From positions 682,001 to 746,000 of the forward strand of contig CAVZHQ010000002.1 in NCBI GenBank assembly GCA_963775125.1: DNA of 64,000 bases, read 5' to 3'. The notes beneath the pieces are model-generated. The model saw only the letters and a program-made list of their open reading frames with translations, had not been told where the DNA came from and searched no databases. This DNA comes from JAHECQ01 sp963775125. Its GTDB lineage: Bacteria; Actinomycetota; Acidimicrobiia; Acidimicrobiales; SZUA-35. The stretch's first letter is position 1. Each line of letters begins with the position of its first letter. Positions 34,498 to 43,670 of this stretch are shown here, piece by piece. The position numbers were made by a program, and so were the translations under genes.

Positions 34498-35265
34498 CGA
34501 AATTCCGGGACTTCCCACTCTGGCAACGCCGATGAGGGATTGTCCGAACGGCACGGAAACGCGGGTCTCGATGGCCGAAACCGCAGGGATGACCAGCCGG
34601 TCGTAGGCCGTCACCAGCGGACCGGCAGCCGGAACGATCCGTAGGAGACGAACCGCGAGCAGCCAGGTGAACCAACCGGGAAGGTTGACGTAGCGCAACT
34701 CGACCGTCTCCAGGCCCGCAGACCGAAAGGCCGAATCCAGACCAGACTTGCGGTAGCGGCGGTGATGTCCGATGAGTCGATCGAAGCGGCCGTACAGCGC
34801 CTCGAACGCCGGCACGAAGATCACGATGTTCCCGCCTGGTCGCACCAGCTCACGGAGGCGGGCGAGCGCTGCGACATCATCGGGGAGATGTTCGAGCACG
34901 TTCACGAGCACCGCCGACCCGAAGCCGCCATCCGTGGCGACGCCGGTCAGCGCAGCGCCATTCGACGCACACGTCGTGATGTCGAGCGTGCCGACGGTTA
35001 CCCGCTCATCACCGGCGAAGCGCCCCCGAAGACGATGCAGGCAGCGATCACTGATGTCCGTTGCGTGTACCTGCCCGATCTGGGCAAAACGAGCGGTGAG
35101 ATCGCCGTGGCCCGAACCGACCTCGAGAATCGGTCCGCGTAGATGCGGGCCCAGGAGGGTCAGGATGAGCTCGAGATAATTCTCCGCTCCAGACAGGGAG
35201 TCGAGCATTTCCGCCAGATTCTCGTCGGCCGTTTCGACCGCGACCGGCGACGCGACACGGCTCAT
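34495..35265 (-). CDS. Class I SAM-dependent methyltransferase
   Basis: A 256-residue protein with the SAM motif ILEVGSGHGDLTARFAQ (motif I, about residue 45), an acidic motif II and VLVNVLEHLPDDVAAL plus LVRPGGNIVIFVPAFEALYGRFD. The latter phrase is usual for methyltransferases paired with family 2 glycosyltransferases, and the gene overlaps one here by 4 bases. Probably acts in glycolipid or surface polysaccharide synthesis. Substrate not known. Confidence 0.88.
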   Translation of the reverse strand: MSRVASPVAVETADENLAEMLDSLSGAENYLELILTLLGPHLRGPILEVGSGHGDLTARFAQIGQVHATDISDRCLHRLRGRFAGDERVTVGTLDITTCASNGAALTGVATDGGFGSAVLVNVLEHLPDDVAALARLRELVRPGGNIVIFVPAFEALYGRFDRLIGHHRRYRKSGLDSAFRSAGLETVELRYVNLPGWFTWLLAVRLLRIVPAAGPLVTAYDRLVIPAVSAIETRVSVPFGQSLIGVARVGSPGIS

Positions 35266-36063
35266 GAGGCTCGACGCAGACGCTGACCGATCGGCGAGTA
35301 CTTGACAATGCAGATCGCCGCTCGCACACCGTCTTTCCAGCCGATCTTCTTGCCCTCTTCGTAGCCGCGGCCAGCGTAGGAAATACCCACCTCCCAGACC
35401 TTCCAGTGTGCTGCTGCAACCTTCGCCGTCATCTCGGGCTCGATCCCGAAGCGATTCTCCTGGAGCTCGAGACCCTGGACCACTTCGAGACGGAAGGCCT
35501 TGTAACAGGTCTCCATGTCGGTCAGGTTGAGGTTGGTGAACATGTTGGACAGCACGGTCAGGAAGTGGTTGCCGACGGAGTGCCAGTAGAACAACACCCG
35601 TCGAGGTCTGCCGGTGAGGAAGCGTGAACCGAAAACCACATCCGCCTGGCCGGACAGCAGGGGCTCGAGGAGGAGCCGATACTCACCAGGGTCATACTCG
35701 AGATCGGCATCCTGCACCACGACGAAAGGCGACGTAGCCATGCTGAACCCCGTGCGCAGCGCTGCGCCCTTTCCCTGGTTCACCGACTGCAGTTGTACCC
35801 GCACGCGCTCGTCCGATTCGAGCAGCTGCAGCTGATCTCGGGTCCCGTCCGTCGACCCGTCGTCCACGATGATCAACTCGCGCGACGTAGGGCGATTCGA
35901 GAACCCGCTTCACGATGGTGTCGATGGTCGCCGACTCGTTGAAGCACGGCATCACCACCGAGAGCACCGGATGGGCCACGCCCCAATCGCCCGAAGCCGA
36001 AGCGTCCGAGGACGTGAAACTCGGCCTGAGCCTGGGTCGCGCCTTGAGCGTTGTGTTCTGCAT
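35262..36063 (-). CDS. Family 2 glycosyltransferase (dolichyl-phosphate mannosyltransferase-like), +1 frameshift
   Basis: Joined protein of about 266 residues. The first frame starts at ATG 36063, after a GGAGG ribosome-binding site, and reads VLSVVMPCFNESATIDTIVKRV up to about 35885. One extra base in GTCGCGCG then leads to ELIIVDDGSTDGTRDQL, which completes the GT2 donor motif, followed by QDADLEYDPGEY and VFGSRFLTG. Similar to DPM1-like enzymes that load sugars onto polyprenyl phosphate. Partner of the adjoining methyltransferase. Confidence 0.87.
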
Positions 36064-36159
36064 ACGGTGTGACCTCCGGGCCCGAACCAACCGTCGAGGT
36101 CTCTATCGGCAGGAACCACGGAAATCGATAGCAATCCGTGTTCCGGTAACCTCCAGACC

Positions 36160-36541
36160 ATGCCGCGCATCAAGCCCGATCTCGACACGCCCTTCCGCAC
36201 CGGCGAGAGCGTCCGGACAACGCGGGATCTTCCCGGCGTTCCCGAAGGTACGCCGCGGCAAGGTCAAGCTGGTGAATGGGTTGCATACCTGGATCCGCTA
36301 CTGGGTCAAGTTCGACAACGGCGAGATCATCGGCCAGGTTTGCCAGGACGATCTGGTCCGCCCCGACATGGTCGGCGCCTGGAACGAGCGGGCCGCCATG
36401 GCGAGTGTCGCCACCCCGTCTGCCGGATCCGGCGAGGCCGCTGCCGTTGGCGCCGCACCCGCGGCGGACGGCGCAGCAGGGCTCATCCCTACCTCCATTC
36501 TCGAACGCAGCAAGGCGGCAAAGGCGCGACTGCGCGGGTGA
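36160..36541 (+). CDS. Small conserved-looking protein with a C-terminal IP-x-ILERSK motif, +1 frameshift
   Basis: After joining two frames near 36250 the product is about 126 residues: MPRIKPDLDTPFRTGESVRT, then GKVKLVNGLHTWIRYWVKFDNGEIIGQV, an Ala/Gly-rich linker and the end LIPTSILERSKAAKARLRG. The middle resembles a small SH3-like barrel. I do not recognise the family. The end matches the motif found in the two cytochrome-complex proteins at 13.7 and 16.0 kb, which links this gene to them by an unknown mechanism. The stop overlaps the start of the next gene. Confidence 0.65.
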
Positions 36542-37449
36542 ACAGCAGCGCCGGGGCATTCCGCTCGGTTCCTGTCCTGATCGCTGTCGCCCTGAGCATT
36601 GCGGCTTGCTCCCCGCCGACCGCTGACCTCCGCCAAGGGACCATTGCGCCACCCCCAGGGTCGCCAACCAGCTCAACGTCGAAGACGTCGTCCTCGCCCA
36701 CCGCTGCTCCTGGACGCTCCCCGAGTTCCTCGGGCGGCGCATCGACCCTCGTCGGCGACTACCGGGTGGAGATCGTGGCCACCTACCCGCACGATCCCGA
36801 GGCCTACACCCAAGGACTGGAACTGCACGACGGACTCCTGCTCGAAAGCACCGGGAGATTCGGCGAGTCGAGCCGCCGGTGGGTGGAACCCGAGACCGGC
36901 CACATCGTCGATGCCCAACGGCTCGACGACGAGGAGTTCGGAGAGGGCATCACGTTGGTCGACGAGCGCATCTTCCAACTCACGTGGACCAACAACCGCG
37001 CGATCATCGCCGACGGTGCGACCCTCGACGACCAGTCACAGCTGACCTACGAGGGCGAGGGTTGGGGCATCTGTCACGACGGCGCGTCCCTGATCATGAG
37101 CAACGGCTCCGCCGATCTGACCGTCCGCGATCCGCAGACCTTTGCCGTGCGATCCACCGTCGAGGTGACCCGGGACGGGGTACCCATCGATCGGCTCAAC
37201 GAGCTCGAGTGCCGAGCCGGACAAGTGCTTGCCAACATCTACGGTTCGGACGAGATCGTCGTGATCGACCCACAGACCGGAGCGGTCGCCGCCACGATCG
37301 ATGCCCACAGCCTGCGGCCCCCGGACCTACCGATCGACGATCTCGACTTCGCCCTCAACGGCATCGCCCACGATCCAACAGCCGACACGCTGTACCTCAC
37401 CGGCAAGCTTTGGCCGGTGCTGTATTTGGTACGCCTCATCGCCAACTGA
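36538..37449 (+). CDS. Glutaminyl-peptide cyclotransferase, secreted lipoprotein
   Basis: A 303-residue exported protein of the plant-type glutamine cyclotransferase family, which cyclises N-terminal Gln of peptides. A lipoprotein signal (VLIAVALSIAACS) is followed by a Ser/Thr-rich spacer and the five-bladed propeller with PHDPEAYTQGLELHDG, LTWTNNRAIIAD, LNELECRAGQVLANIYGSDEIVVIDP and LNGIAHDPTADTLYLTGKLWP. The GTG start overlaps the stop of the previous gene (GTGA). Confidence 0.88.
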   Translation: MNSSAGAFRSVPVLIAVALSIAACSPPTADLRQGTIAPPPGSPTSSTSKTSSSPTAAPGRSPSSSGGASTLVGDYRVEIVATYPHDPEAYTQGLELHDGLLLESTGRFGESSRRWVEPETGHIVDAQRLDDEEFGEGITLVDERIFQLTWTNNRAIIADGATLDDQSQLTYEGEGWGICHDGASLIMSNGSADLTVRDPQTFAVRSTVEVTRDGVPIDRLNELECRAGQVLANIYGSDEIVVIDPQTGAVAATIDAHSLRPPDLPIDDLDFALNGIAHDPTADTLYLTGKLWPVLYLVRLIAN

Positions 37450-37510
37450 GTTTCCCCTCGGCCGACGGTTGCAGCAGAATGCTGCGGGACCCTCGACGTG
37501 GGAGCATGAC

Positions 37511-38782
37511 ATGGTCAACTTCTGTTGGTTCAACCTGATGCCTTGGCCGGATCTGCCGGACGACTTCAGGGAAACAACGCGGTCGGTGTGGGTCGACATC
37601 CCCAACACCCTCTTCGATCCGGAGCGGGCCAACGGGCTCTACCACCAGTACATGGACCAGCTCGAGTTTGCCGACGAATTGGGATTCGACGGCATCGGCG
37701 TCAACGAGCACCACCAGAACGGCTACGGCATCATGCCGTCTCCGAACATCATCGCCGCCGGCCTCGCCCGTCGGACCAGTCGGGCCGCGCTGTGTGTCAT
37801 CGGCAACTCGATTGCGCTCTACAACCCGCCTCTACGCGTCGCCGAAGAATTCGCCATGCTCGATGTCATCAGCGGCGGACGGCTCGTTGCCGGGTTCCCC
37901 GTCGGCACGTCGATGGACACCAACTACTGCTACGGCCAGATCCCAGCCCTCACCCGTGACAAGTACGGCGAAGCCCACGAACTCATCATGCGGGCCTGGG
38001 CCGAAGAGGAGCCGTTCGCGTTCGACGGCAAGTACAACCAGCTCCGCTATGTGAACTGCTGGCCGAAGCCGATCCAGAAGCCCCATCCGCCCATCTATAT
38101 CCCCGGTGGCGGTTCCATCGAGACGTGGGACTTCTGCCTGGACCACGACTACAACTACTCCTATCTGTCCTTTGGTGGGCACAAGGCCGGCAAGCTGCTG
38201 ATGGACGGCTACTGGAACAGGGTGTCCGAGCGCGACAAGGACGAGTCGCCGGGCCGGGCCGCCTTCGCCCAGATCTTCTGTGTTGCCGACAACGACGCCG
38301 AGGCCGAGAAGCTCTACGCGGAGCACATGCTCTACTTCTTCAATCGGTGCCTGCACGTCTATCCGGGTTTCGCCGATGCCCCCGGTTACCGGACCATCAA
38401 GACGGTGAAGGCCGGCGTCCTCAGCCAGGTCCGCAAGGAAAACCAGGACATGTTCAGCAACCTCACCTGGAAGGACCTGGTCGAGGGTGGTTTCATCATC
38501 GCCGGCGGGCCCGACACCGTGCGAGAGCAGACCGAACACATGATCAAGGAGCTGCGCCTCGGCACGGTGTTCACCCTCCTGCACATGGGCAACATGCCCG
38601 ATGAGAAGACCCGGTACTCCTCACAGTTGTTCGCCGAAAAGGTGATGCCCCAGCTGAAGAATCTGTGGCCCGACTACGCCTCGGACGATCGTTGGTGGCC
38701 CAAGCCCATGGCAAACCGGGTACAGCCCGAACTCGGGCTCGACCACGCTCGCCGTGCTGCACTGAAACCCGAGGTGAACTGA
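37511..38782 (+). CDS. LLM-class flavin-dependent oxidoreductase
   Basis: Luciferase-like monooxygenase of 423 residues, FMN- or F420-dependent. Family features include FADELGFDGIGVNEHHQNGYGIMPSPNIIA, GRLVAGFPVGTSMDTNYCY and WPKPIQKPHPPIYIPGGGS. It is followed one base later by an alpha/beta hydrolase gene, a pairing common in actinobacterial degradation of ring compounds. The substrate is unknown. The ATG at 37511 is preferred; upstream frame is shadow of the cyclotransferase gene. Confidence 0.88.
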   Translation: MVNFCWFNLMPWPDLPDDFRETTRSVWVDIPNTLFDPERANGLYHQYMDQLEFADELGFDGIGVNEHHQNGYGIMPSPNIIAAGLARRTSRAALCVIGNSIALYNPPLRVAEEFAMLDVISGGRLVAGFPVGTSMDTNYCYGQIPALTRDKYGEAHELIMRAWAEEEPFAFDGKYNQLRYVNCWPKPIQKPHPPIYIPGGGSIETWDFCLDHDYNYSYLSFGGHKAGKLLMDGYWNRVSERDKDESPGRAAFAQIFCVADNDAEAEKLYAEHMLYFFNRCLHVYPGFADAPGYRTIKTVKAGVLSQVRKENQDMFSNLTWKDLVEGGFIIAGGPDTVREQTEHMIKELRLGTVFTLLHMGNMPDEKTRYSSQLFAEKVMPQLKNLWPDYASDDRWWPKPMANRVQPELGLDHARRAALKPEVN

Positions 38783-38783
38783 C

Positions 38784-39578
38784 GTGACCGATGGACCTCG
38801 CGTCTCGACCATCGTCACCCGCCGCGGCCTCGAGATCGAGGTACAGACCAGAGGCAGCGGAGCCGACCTCGTCTGGTTCCACGGCTTGGTCGGGTTGGCT
38901 CCGACCGAGCCAGCTCTCGATCTGCTGGCCGAGACGTTCACGGTCCACGCACCGGTCTGGCCCGGGTACGGCGACATCGAGAACGAGACCGACATCGAGG
39001 ACATGCTCGAGTTCGCCTTGCTCGGCTGGGACATCGTCGACGCGCTCGGCCTCGATCATCCCCACCTCGTCGGCCACTCCTTCGGCGCGATGATCGCGGC
39101 CGAAATGGCGTGTCTGGCGCGCAACGACCTCGACCGCCTGGCGCTCGTTGCCCCCTATGGATTGTGGGTCGACGCCCTCCCGTTGCCCGACCCGTTCGCC
39201 ACGCTCCCCTTCCAACTCGCCGAAATGTTGTTCGCCGACCCGGCCAACGCTGCAAAACTCCTGCCCCCGGGGCTCGACCTGTCAACCGATCAGGGCCTGG
39301 CCGAGTTCATGATCCGCAACAATCGTCGGCTCGGGACGGCGGGGAAGATCATGTTCCCGATACCCAACCGACGATTGTCCAAGCGCCTCTACCGCCTGAC
39401 GGCCCCGACAGCCGTCATCTTCGGCACCAACGACACCCTCGTTGCACCCCAGTACTCCGAAGCCTGGAGAGCCGCGCTTCCATCCGCCCAGATCTCCGAG
39501 CTGCCCGGCGGACATCTGCTCAACCTCGAAGCCCACGAGGCGTTGGCCACCGCGCTCGGCGACTTCTTCGCGGCCTAG
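38784..39578 (+). CDS. Alpha/beta hydrolase
   Basis: A 264-residue hydrolase with the nucleophile elbow GHSFGA (Ser about residue 94), the acid in FGTNDTLVAP and the base in LPGGHLLNLE, a complete catalytic triad. Oxyanion-hole segment VWFHGLVG is near residue 32. It begins at GTG directly behind the LLM oxidoreductase and may hydrolyse its product. Confidence 0.87.
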   Translation: MTDGPRVSTIVTRRGLEIEVQTRGSGADLVWFHGLVGLAPTEPALDLLAETFTVHAPVWPGYGDIENETDIEDMLEFALLGWDIVDALGLDHPHLVGHSFGAMIAAEMACLARNDLDRLALVAPYGLWVDALPLPDPFATLPFQLAEMLFADPANAAKLLPPGLDLSTDQGLAEFMIRNNRRLGTAGKIMFPIPNRRLSKRLYRLTAPTAVIFGTNDTLVAPQYSEAWRAALPSAQISELPGGHLLNLEAHEALATALGDFFAA

Positions 39579-39588
39579 CCTGCACCGG

Positions 39589-40185
39589 GTGCGCTGGCTG
39601 ATCATTCACGCCAACCCCGATCCGAACTCCTTCAGCGCAGCGTTGCGCGATCAAGCCTTGGCCAGCCTGGCTTCCTCGGGCCACGACGTCCGCTTGATCG
39701 ACCTCTACGGACTCGGATTCAACCCCAACTTCACCGCCGACGAGCACCGCAACTACCTCGACGTTGCGACCGACCATCCCGATCCCTTGGTCCGAGCGCA
39801 TATCGAACTGCTCAGGTGGGCCGAGGGTTTGGTGTTCGTCTATCCGACCTGGTGGGCCACGATGCCGGCCATGCTCAAAGGCTGGGTCGACCGTACGTTC
39901 CTGCCTCACGTCGCCTTCACCCTTGACCCCAAGACACAGCGAGTCACCCCGGCGCTGAGCAACATTCGCCGCCTCGTCGGCATCACCACCACCGGCTCAC
40001 CCACCTGGCGGGTGCGACTGTTGGGCGACGGCGGCAAGACCACGATCGGACGCACGGTACGACTCGTTTGCCACCGCCGAGCCAAGGTGAGTTGGCACGT
40101 GCTCGGAGCAATCCACGGCCGATCCGCCACCGAGCGGGCCCAGTTCCTCTCCAACGTCGACCGAAGCCTACGGGGACTCCAGTGA
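39589..40185 (+). CDS. Flavodoxin-fold NAD(P)H dehydrogenase (quinone), first of a tandem pair
   Basis: A 198-residue protein of the NQO1/KefF/MdaB family, FMN- or FAD-dependent two-electron reductase. Start LIIHANPDPNSFSAALRDQAL and the motif LVFVYPTWWATMPAMLKGWVDR are typical. The GTG start lies 10 bases after the hydrolase stop. It may supply reduced flavin to the LLM oxidoreductase or reduce a quinone; about 40% similar by eye to the next gene. Confidence 0.85.
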   Translation: MRWLIIHANPDPNSFSAALRDQALASLASSGHDVRLIDLYGLGFNPNFTADEHRNYLDVATDHPDPLVRAHIELLRWAEGLVFVYPTWWATMPAMLKGWVDRTFLPHVAFTLDPKTQRVTPALSNIRRLVGITTTGSPTWRVRLLGDGGKTTIGRTVRLVCHRRAKVSWHVLGAIHGRSATERAQFLSNVDRSLRGLQ

Positions 40186-40201
40186 AGGCGAAGAGCTGCT
40201 G

Positions 40202-40786
40202 ATGGCCACCCTCGTCGTCATCTGTCATCCGCGCCCGGACTCGCTCACCCGGGCCGCAGCTCAACGAGTCCTCGCCGGACTCGAGAAGTCAGGGGAACCC
40301 GTCCGCGTGCTCGATCTCGAGGCCGAGGACTTCGAGGCCTGCCTCAGCCTCGAGGAGAAGCTGCACTACGACGCAGGCCCCGACTCGCGGCCTGACCTCA
40401 TCGAGCACTTCGAGGCGCTCCAGTGGGCAAGCCGCGTCGTCTTCGTCTACCCCACCTGGTTCAGCGGACAACCCGCACGCCTCAAAGGTTGGTTCGATCG
40501 CGTCTGCATTCCAGGCTTGGCGTTCGACGTCCCCGCCGGGTCGAATCGGGTGAAACGTCGCCTCACCAACATCCGCCGACTCGAGGTCGTGACGTCCCAC
40601 GGATCATCGCGCTGGATCAACCTCCTCCAAGCCCATTCGGGTCAGCGGTTGATCTTCCGGTCGCTCCGAGCCGTCTGCCACCCGCTCTGCACCGTGCGCC
40701 GCACCACGATCTACGATCTCGACCGGATCTCTGATGCCGACGTGCGAGCGTGGCTCGACCACGTCGAGGAACGATTCACTCGCTAG
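40202..40786 (+). CDS. Flavodoxin-fold NAD(P)H dehydrogenase (quinone), second of a tandem pair
   Basis: A 194-residue paralogue of the upstream gene: VVICHPRPDSLTRAAAQRVL and VVFVYPTWFSGQPARLKGWFDRV, with INIRRLEVVTSHGSSRW near the end. The two genes lie head to tail, 16 bases apart, which suggests a duplication followed by division of labour or a heterodimer. The end overlaps the desaturase gene on the other strand. Confidence 0.85.
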   Translation: MATLVVICHPRPDSLTRAAAQRVLAGLEKSGEPVRVLDLEAEDFEACLSLEEKLHYDAGPDSRPDLIEHFEALQWASRVVFVYPTWFSGQPARLKGWFDRVCIPGLAFDVPAGSNRVKRRLTNIRRLEVVTSHGSSRWINLLQAHSGQRLIFRSLRAVCHPLCTVRRTTIYDLDRISDADVRAWLDHVEERFTR

Positions 40787-41799
40787 GTACTCGCGCCACC
40801 CAGCTCGTTCAGTCGGCGACCAGCTCGGCTGCTCTGCCCTCGGCATCCGCGGCCTTGCCCTCGGCATCCGCGGCCTTGCCCTCGGCATCCGCCTTGCGCG
40901 GCACTGAGGCGGGCGGCGACCCGGGCCGACTTCTCGATGTAGGCGAGTATCCGCTCGCGGGCCGCGTCGGCCTCGGGGGTGAGGCCCGTCAGATCGGCCA
41001 AGCCCCAGTGCCGCAACACCACCGGTTCGAGAATCTGCTCGTGATGAACCGCCAGGTTGTAAATGCCCGCCTTGGCGATCTTCTTGGCGTGCGCAGCGAA
41101 ATCTGGTATCCCGGTCCCGGGCATTGCGAACTCGAGGACCTCTGGTTCGAGCGCCAGCACCATTATGGATGGGTCCAACTCGAAGCCGGCGGTCGCGATA
41201 TCGCGGTAGAACAGGAAGTGATGATTCTCATCGATGGCAACCTGCCGCATGATGTCGTAGCCCGCGCGGTCCTCGATGAGGGCGCCGGTGTTGCGGTGCG
41301 AGATCCGGGTCGCGAGCTCCTGCATGGTGACGTAGCACATGCCATGGGCGACAGTCGGCGGCTCGGGAACCTTGCCTCCGCTCATCTGGGCCATGCGGCC
41401 ACGCTCGAGGGCCACCGGATCAATCGCTCGGGTGACGGTGAGATAGTCGCGAATTGCGGTTGCGTGACGACCCTCCTCCGCGGTCCAGCGGCGCACCCAC
41501 TCGCCCCACGCGCCATCTCGACCGAACATGCGCTCGATATCACGGAAGTAGTAGGGAAGGTTGTCCTCGGTGAGGAGGTTGACGAACAAGGCGCTTCTCA
41601 CTTCGTCGGGCAGGGCCGCCTCATCAGGCGACCACTCGTACCCCTCTTCGAAGTCGCGACCACGGCCCCACGGAACCAATGTGTGCGGGTGCCATTCCTT
41701 CGACTTGGTCAAGTGACGATCGAGCAGGGAGGCCGCTACGGGCTCCAGCTCGGCGAGGAAAGCAACGTCTCCGGCGGGGGTGTCAGCGCGCGTAACCAT
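40783..41799 (-). CDS. Acyl-ACP desaturase (ferritin-like di-iron)
   Basis: Fatty-acid desaturase type 2 family, soluble di-iron enzyme. Ligand motifs are NLLTEDNLPYYFRDIE, WTAEEGRHATAIRDYL, and MRQVAIDENHHFLFY. The conserved part ends near residue 300; after that the unshifted frame gives a Gly/Arg/Cys-rich tail to 40783. A +1 shift near 40902 gives instead a regular Lys/Ala/Asp/Glu repeat tail ending ELVAD at 40809, with better codon usage, which I think is the true end. The tail is encoded by 21-base tandem repeats. Confidence 0.87.
   Translation of the reverse strand: MVTRADTPAGDVAFLAELEPVAASLLDRHLTKSKEWHPHTLVPWGRGRDFEEGYEWSPDEAALPDEVRSALFVNLLTEDNLPYYFRDIERMFGRDGAWGEWVRRWTAEEGRHATAIRDYLTVTRAIDPVALERGRMAQMSGGKVPEPPTVAHGMCYVTMQELATRISHRNTGALIEDRAGYDIMRQVAIDENHHFLFYRDIATAGFELDPSIMVLALEPEVLEFAMPGTGIPDFAAHAKKIAKAGIYNLAVHHEQILEPVVLRHWGLADLTGLTPEADAARERILAYIEKSARVAARLSAAQGGCRGQGRGCRGQGRGCRGQSSRAGRRLNELGGAST
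40838..40895. repeat. 21-base tandem repeats in the desaturase tail
   Basis: Two full copies and a third partial copy of a 21-base unit (CCTCGGCATCCGCGGCCTTG plus one base). Being a multiple of three they extend the protein tail by 7 residues per copy. Confidence 0.85.
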
Positions 41800-41837
41800 G
41801 CGGCCAGCCTACCGACTAGTAGGTAGGGAGTGTGCGC

Positions 41838-42817
41838 GTGTCGACCGATCGAGCCACCAACCAACCGTTCATTCCCCCGATGAAAGCCGTCAGCCGACCG
41901 CGGCGCAACGCCTCGTTCGACGACCGTTGGGCGATCGAGCTCAAGTGGGACGGCATGCGCATCCAGGCGCATCTCGGGCCCGACCGCACGACCCTCTATT
42001 CGGGGTCAGGAAAGCTCATCACCTCCGGCTTCCCCGAGCTCGCTCGGCTCGGACCCGAAGTCGGCGTCGCAGCCATCCTCGACGGTGAGGCCGTCGTGTT
42101 CAACGCCGGCCGACCGTCGTTCGCCCACCTCCAACAGCGCATCCACGTCAGCACGCCGAACGCGCAGTTGCTCACGGAGTTTCCGATCCACTACTTGATC
42201 TTCGACCTCTTGTCGCTCGACGGCCACGACCTCGGCGCACTGGCGTACCGCGAGCGGCGACGTCTCCTCGAATCCCTCATCGACGACGGACCAGCCTGGA
42301 AGGTTCCACCCTTCCACGTGGGCACCGCGCCGGAGCTTCTCGTGTTGGCCGAAGCCCGGGGCCTCGAGGGAATTGTGGCCAAACGGCTCGACAGCCCCTA
42401 CCAGCCGGGACGACGGAGCCCTGACTGGGTCAAGGTCAAGATCCGTCACCGCCAGGAATTCGTCGTCGGCGGGTGGACCGAAGGGAGGAACTCATTGAAC
42501 GGTCGGATCGGCTCGCTGGTCATGGGGGTCTAGGGACCGGACTGGGCTCGAGTTCGCCGGATCCGTCGGATCGGGGTTGACCGACGCTGAACGGTCTCGG
42601 CTCGCCGGTCAGTTCGAGCCGGCCGGGAACCCCTTCGTCGAGGGAACCTCGAGTGATCCTCGATTCGATCCCACAGACACCCCATTGGGTCGCCCCCAAC
42701 CTGGTCATCGAAGTCGAGTACTCCCTCTGGCCCACAGGGGGCTCGGTCTGGCATCCCGTCTACCTCGGCCAACGGGTCGACCGCGACCCGACGGACGTGG
42801 TCCGCGAGACCACCTAG
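41838..42817 (+). CDS. ATP-dependent DNA ligase (LigD/LigC-type), with two frameshifts
   Basis: Joined protein of about 325 residues. The adenylation lysine is in the motif IELKWDGMRIQAHL (K-x-D-G), and the conserved end of this domain EGIVAKRLDSPYQPGRRSPDWVKVK is present. The frame then stops at 42533; a +1 shift gives GLEFAGSVGSGLTDAERSRLAGQFE and another near 42650 gives HWVAPNLVIEVEYSLWPTGG, the OB-fold domain, ending at 42817. All three pieces are ligase-like, so the gene is probably intact in the cell. No Ku or LigD polymerase gene is close. GTG 41838 has a GGGAG site; 41832 is an alternative. Confidence 0.82.
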
Positions 42818-42828
42818 ACTCCCCCGCA

Positions 42829-43176
42829 ATGCACGACGGCACGTCAGACTCGATTCGCCTCGCCTTCCCGGCGTCGCCAGAGTTCGCGCGGATCGCCCGC
42901 GTCGCGCTCGCCGGCCTTGCGCTCCGGCTCGGCGTCGAGGTCGCAGTCGTCGAACGGCTCCGGTTGGCGGCCGACATCTGCGTCAAGCTGCTCGAGGGCG
43001 ACGGCCGGATCGTCGTCGAGGCGCGGTGGGACCCCGGAAACCTCGACGTCGATCTCACCCGTACCGGCTTCCAGCTCGACGAGAACGCATTCGCTACCGC
43101 GTTCGGAGAGCTGGCCGCGTTGGTCGATCGCATCGAGGCCCTCCCCGCAGGTGTCTCGTTCGGTCTGTCCGCCTGA
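42829..43176 (+). CDS. RsbW-like ATP-binding anti-sigma-type protein
   Basis: A 115-residue protein with the start SIRLAFPASPEFARIARVALAGLALRLG, typical for serine-kinase anti-sigma proteins of the GHKL fold. The N-box region (LRLAADICVKLLEG) has lost the usual Glu/Asn pattern, and no glycine-rich lid is clear, so kinase activity is doubtful. Possibly a degenerate partner in sigma-factor switching. It follows the ligase gene by 11 bases. Confidence 0.6.
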   Translation: MHDGTSDSIRLAFPASPEFARIARVALAGLALRLGVEVAVVERLRLAADICVKLLEGDGRIVVEARWDPGNLDVDLTRTGFQLDENAFATAFGELAALVDRIEALPAGVSFGLSA

Positions 43177-43183
43177 CGACAAC

Positions 43184-43642
43184 TCAGCCCGAACTCCCGA
43201 ATCCACTGGCGCCCCGGTCGTCGGAGGCCGGAGGGAGATCAGCGACCAGCGCAAGGGTCAGCTCGGGAACAGGGAGCACCAGGAGCTGCGCGATCCGTTG
43301 ACCTCGCTCGTAGACGAAGTCCACGTCGCCGTGGTTGACCAACACGACCTTGATCTCGCCCCGGTAACCCGAATCGATCAGTCCGGGCGCATTGAGCACC
43401 GTCACTCCATGGTTGAGCGCCAGCCCAGATCGGGGAAGGACCAACGCGCACGCCCCGTCGGGCACGGCGATGGCAAAACCTGTCGGCACCAGCCGACGTT
43501 GGCCGGGACGCAGCACGCCGCCTTCGCACGCGGGCAGATCGATGGCGGCGTCCCCGGCGCGAGCCTTCGCAGGCACCGCGACCGTTCGATCCAGAGGTTG
43601 AAGGTAGACGCTCAGCGATCGAGCGGGAGGTTGTTCGGCCAT
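43184..43642 (-). CDS. dut: Deoxyuridine 5'-triphosphate nucleotidohydrolase
   Basis: Trimeric dUTPase, 152 residues, keeping uracil out of DNA. Motifs: AAIDLPAC (I, unusual for AGYDL), LPRSGLALNHG (II), APGLIDSGYRGEIKVVLVNHG (III), YERGQRIAQLLV (IV), and the C-terminal RGASGFGSSG (V). Start ATG 43642; the upstream frame overlaps orn. Divergent from orn, 28 bases apart. Confidence 0.94.
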   Translation of the reverse strand: MAEQPPARSLSVYLQPLDRTVAVPAKARAGDAAIDLPACEGGVLRPGQRRLVPTGFAIAVPDGACALVLPRSGLALNHGVTVLNAPGLIDSGYRGEIKVVLVNHGDVDFVYERGQRIAQLLVLPVPELTLALVADLPPASDDRGASGFGSSG

Positions 43643-43670
43643 CGGGACGAACTCTATTCCCGCCGGTAGG

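Noticed and set aside
40838..40895. 21-base repeats as a CRISPR array or mobile-element end
   Set aside because: Directly adjoining, multiple of three, inside a coding tail; no inverted ends or target duplication.
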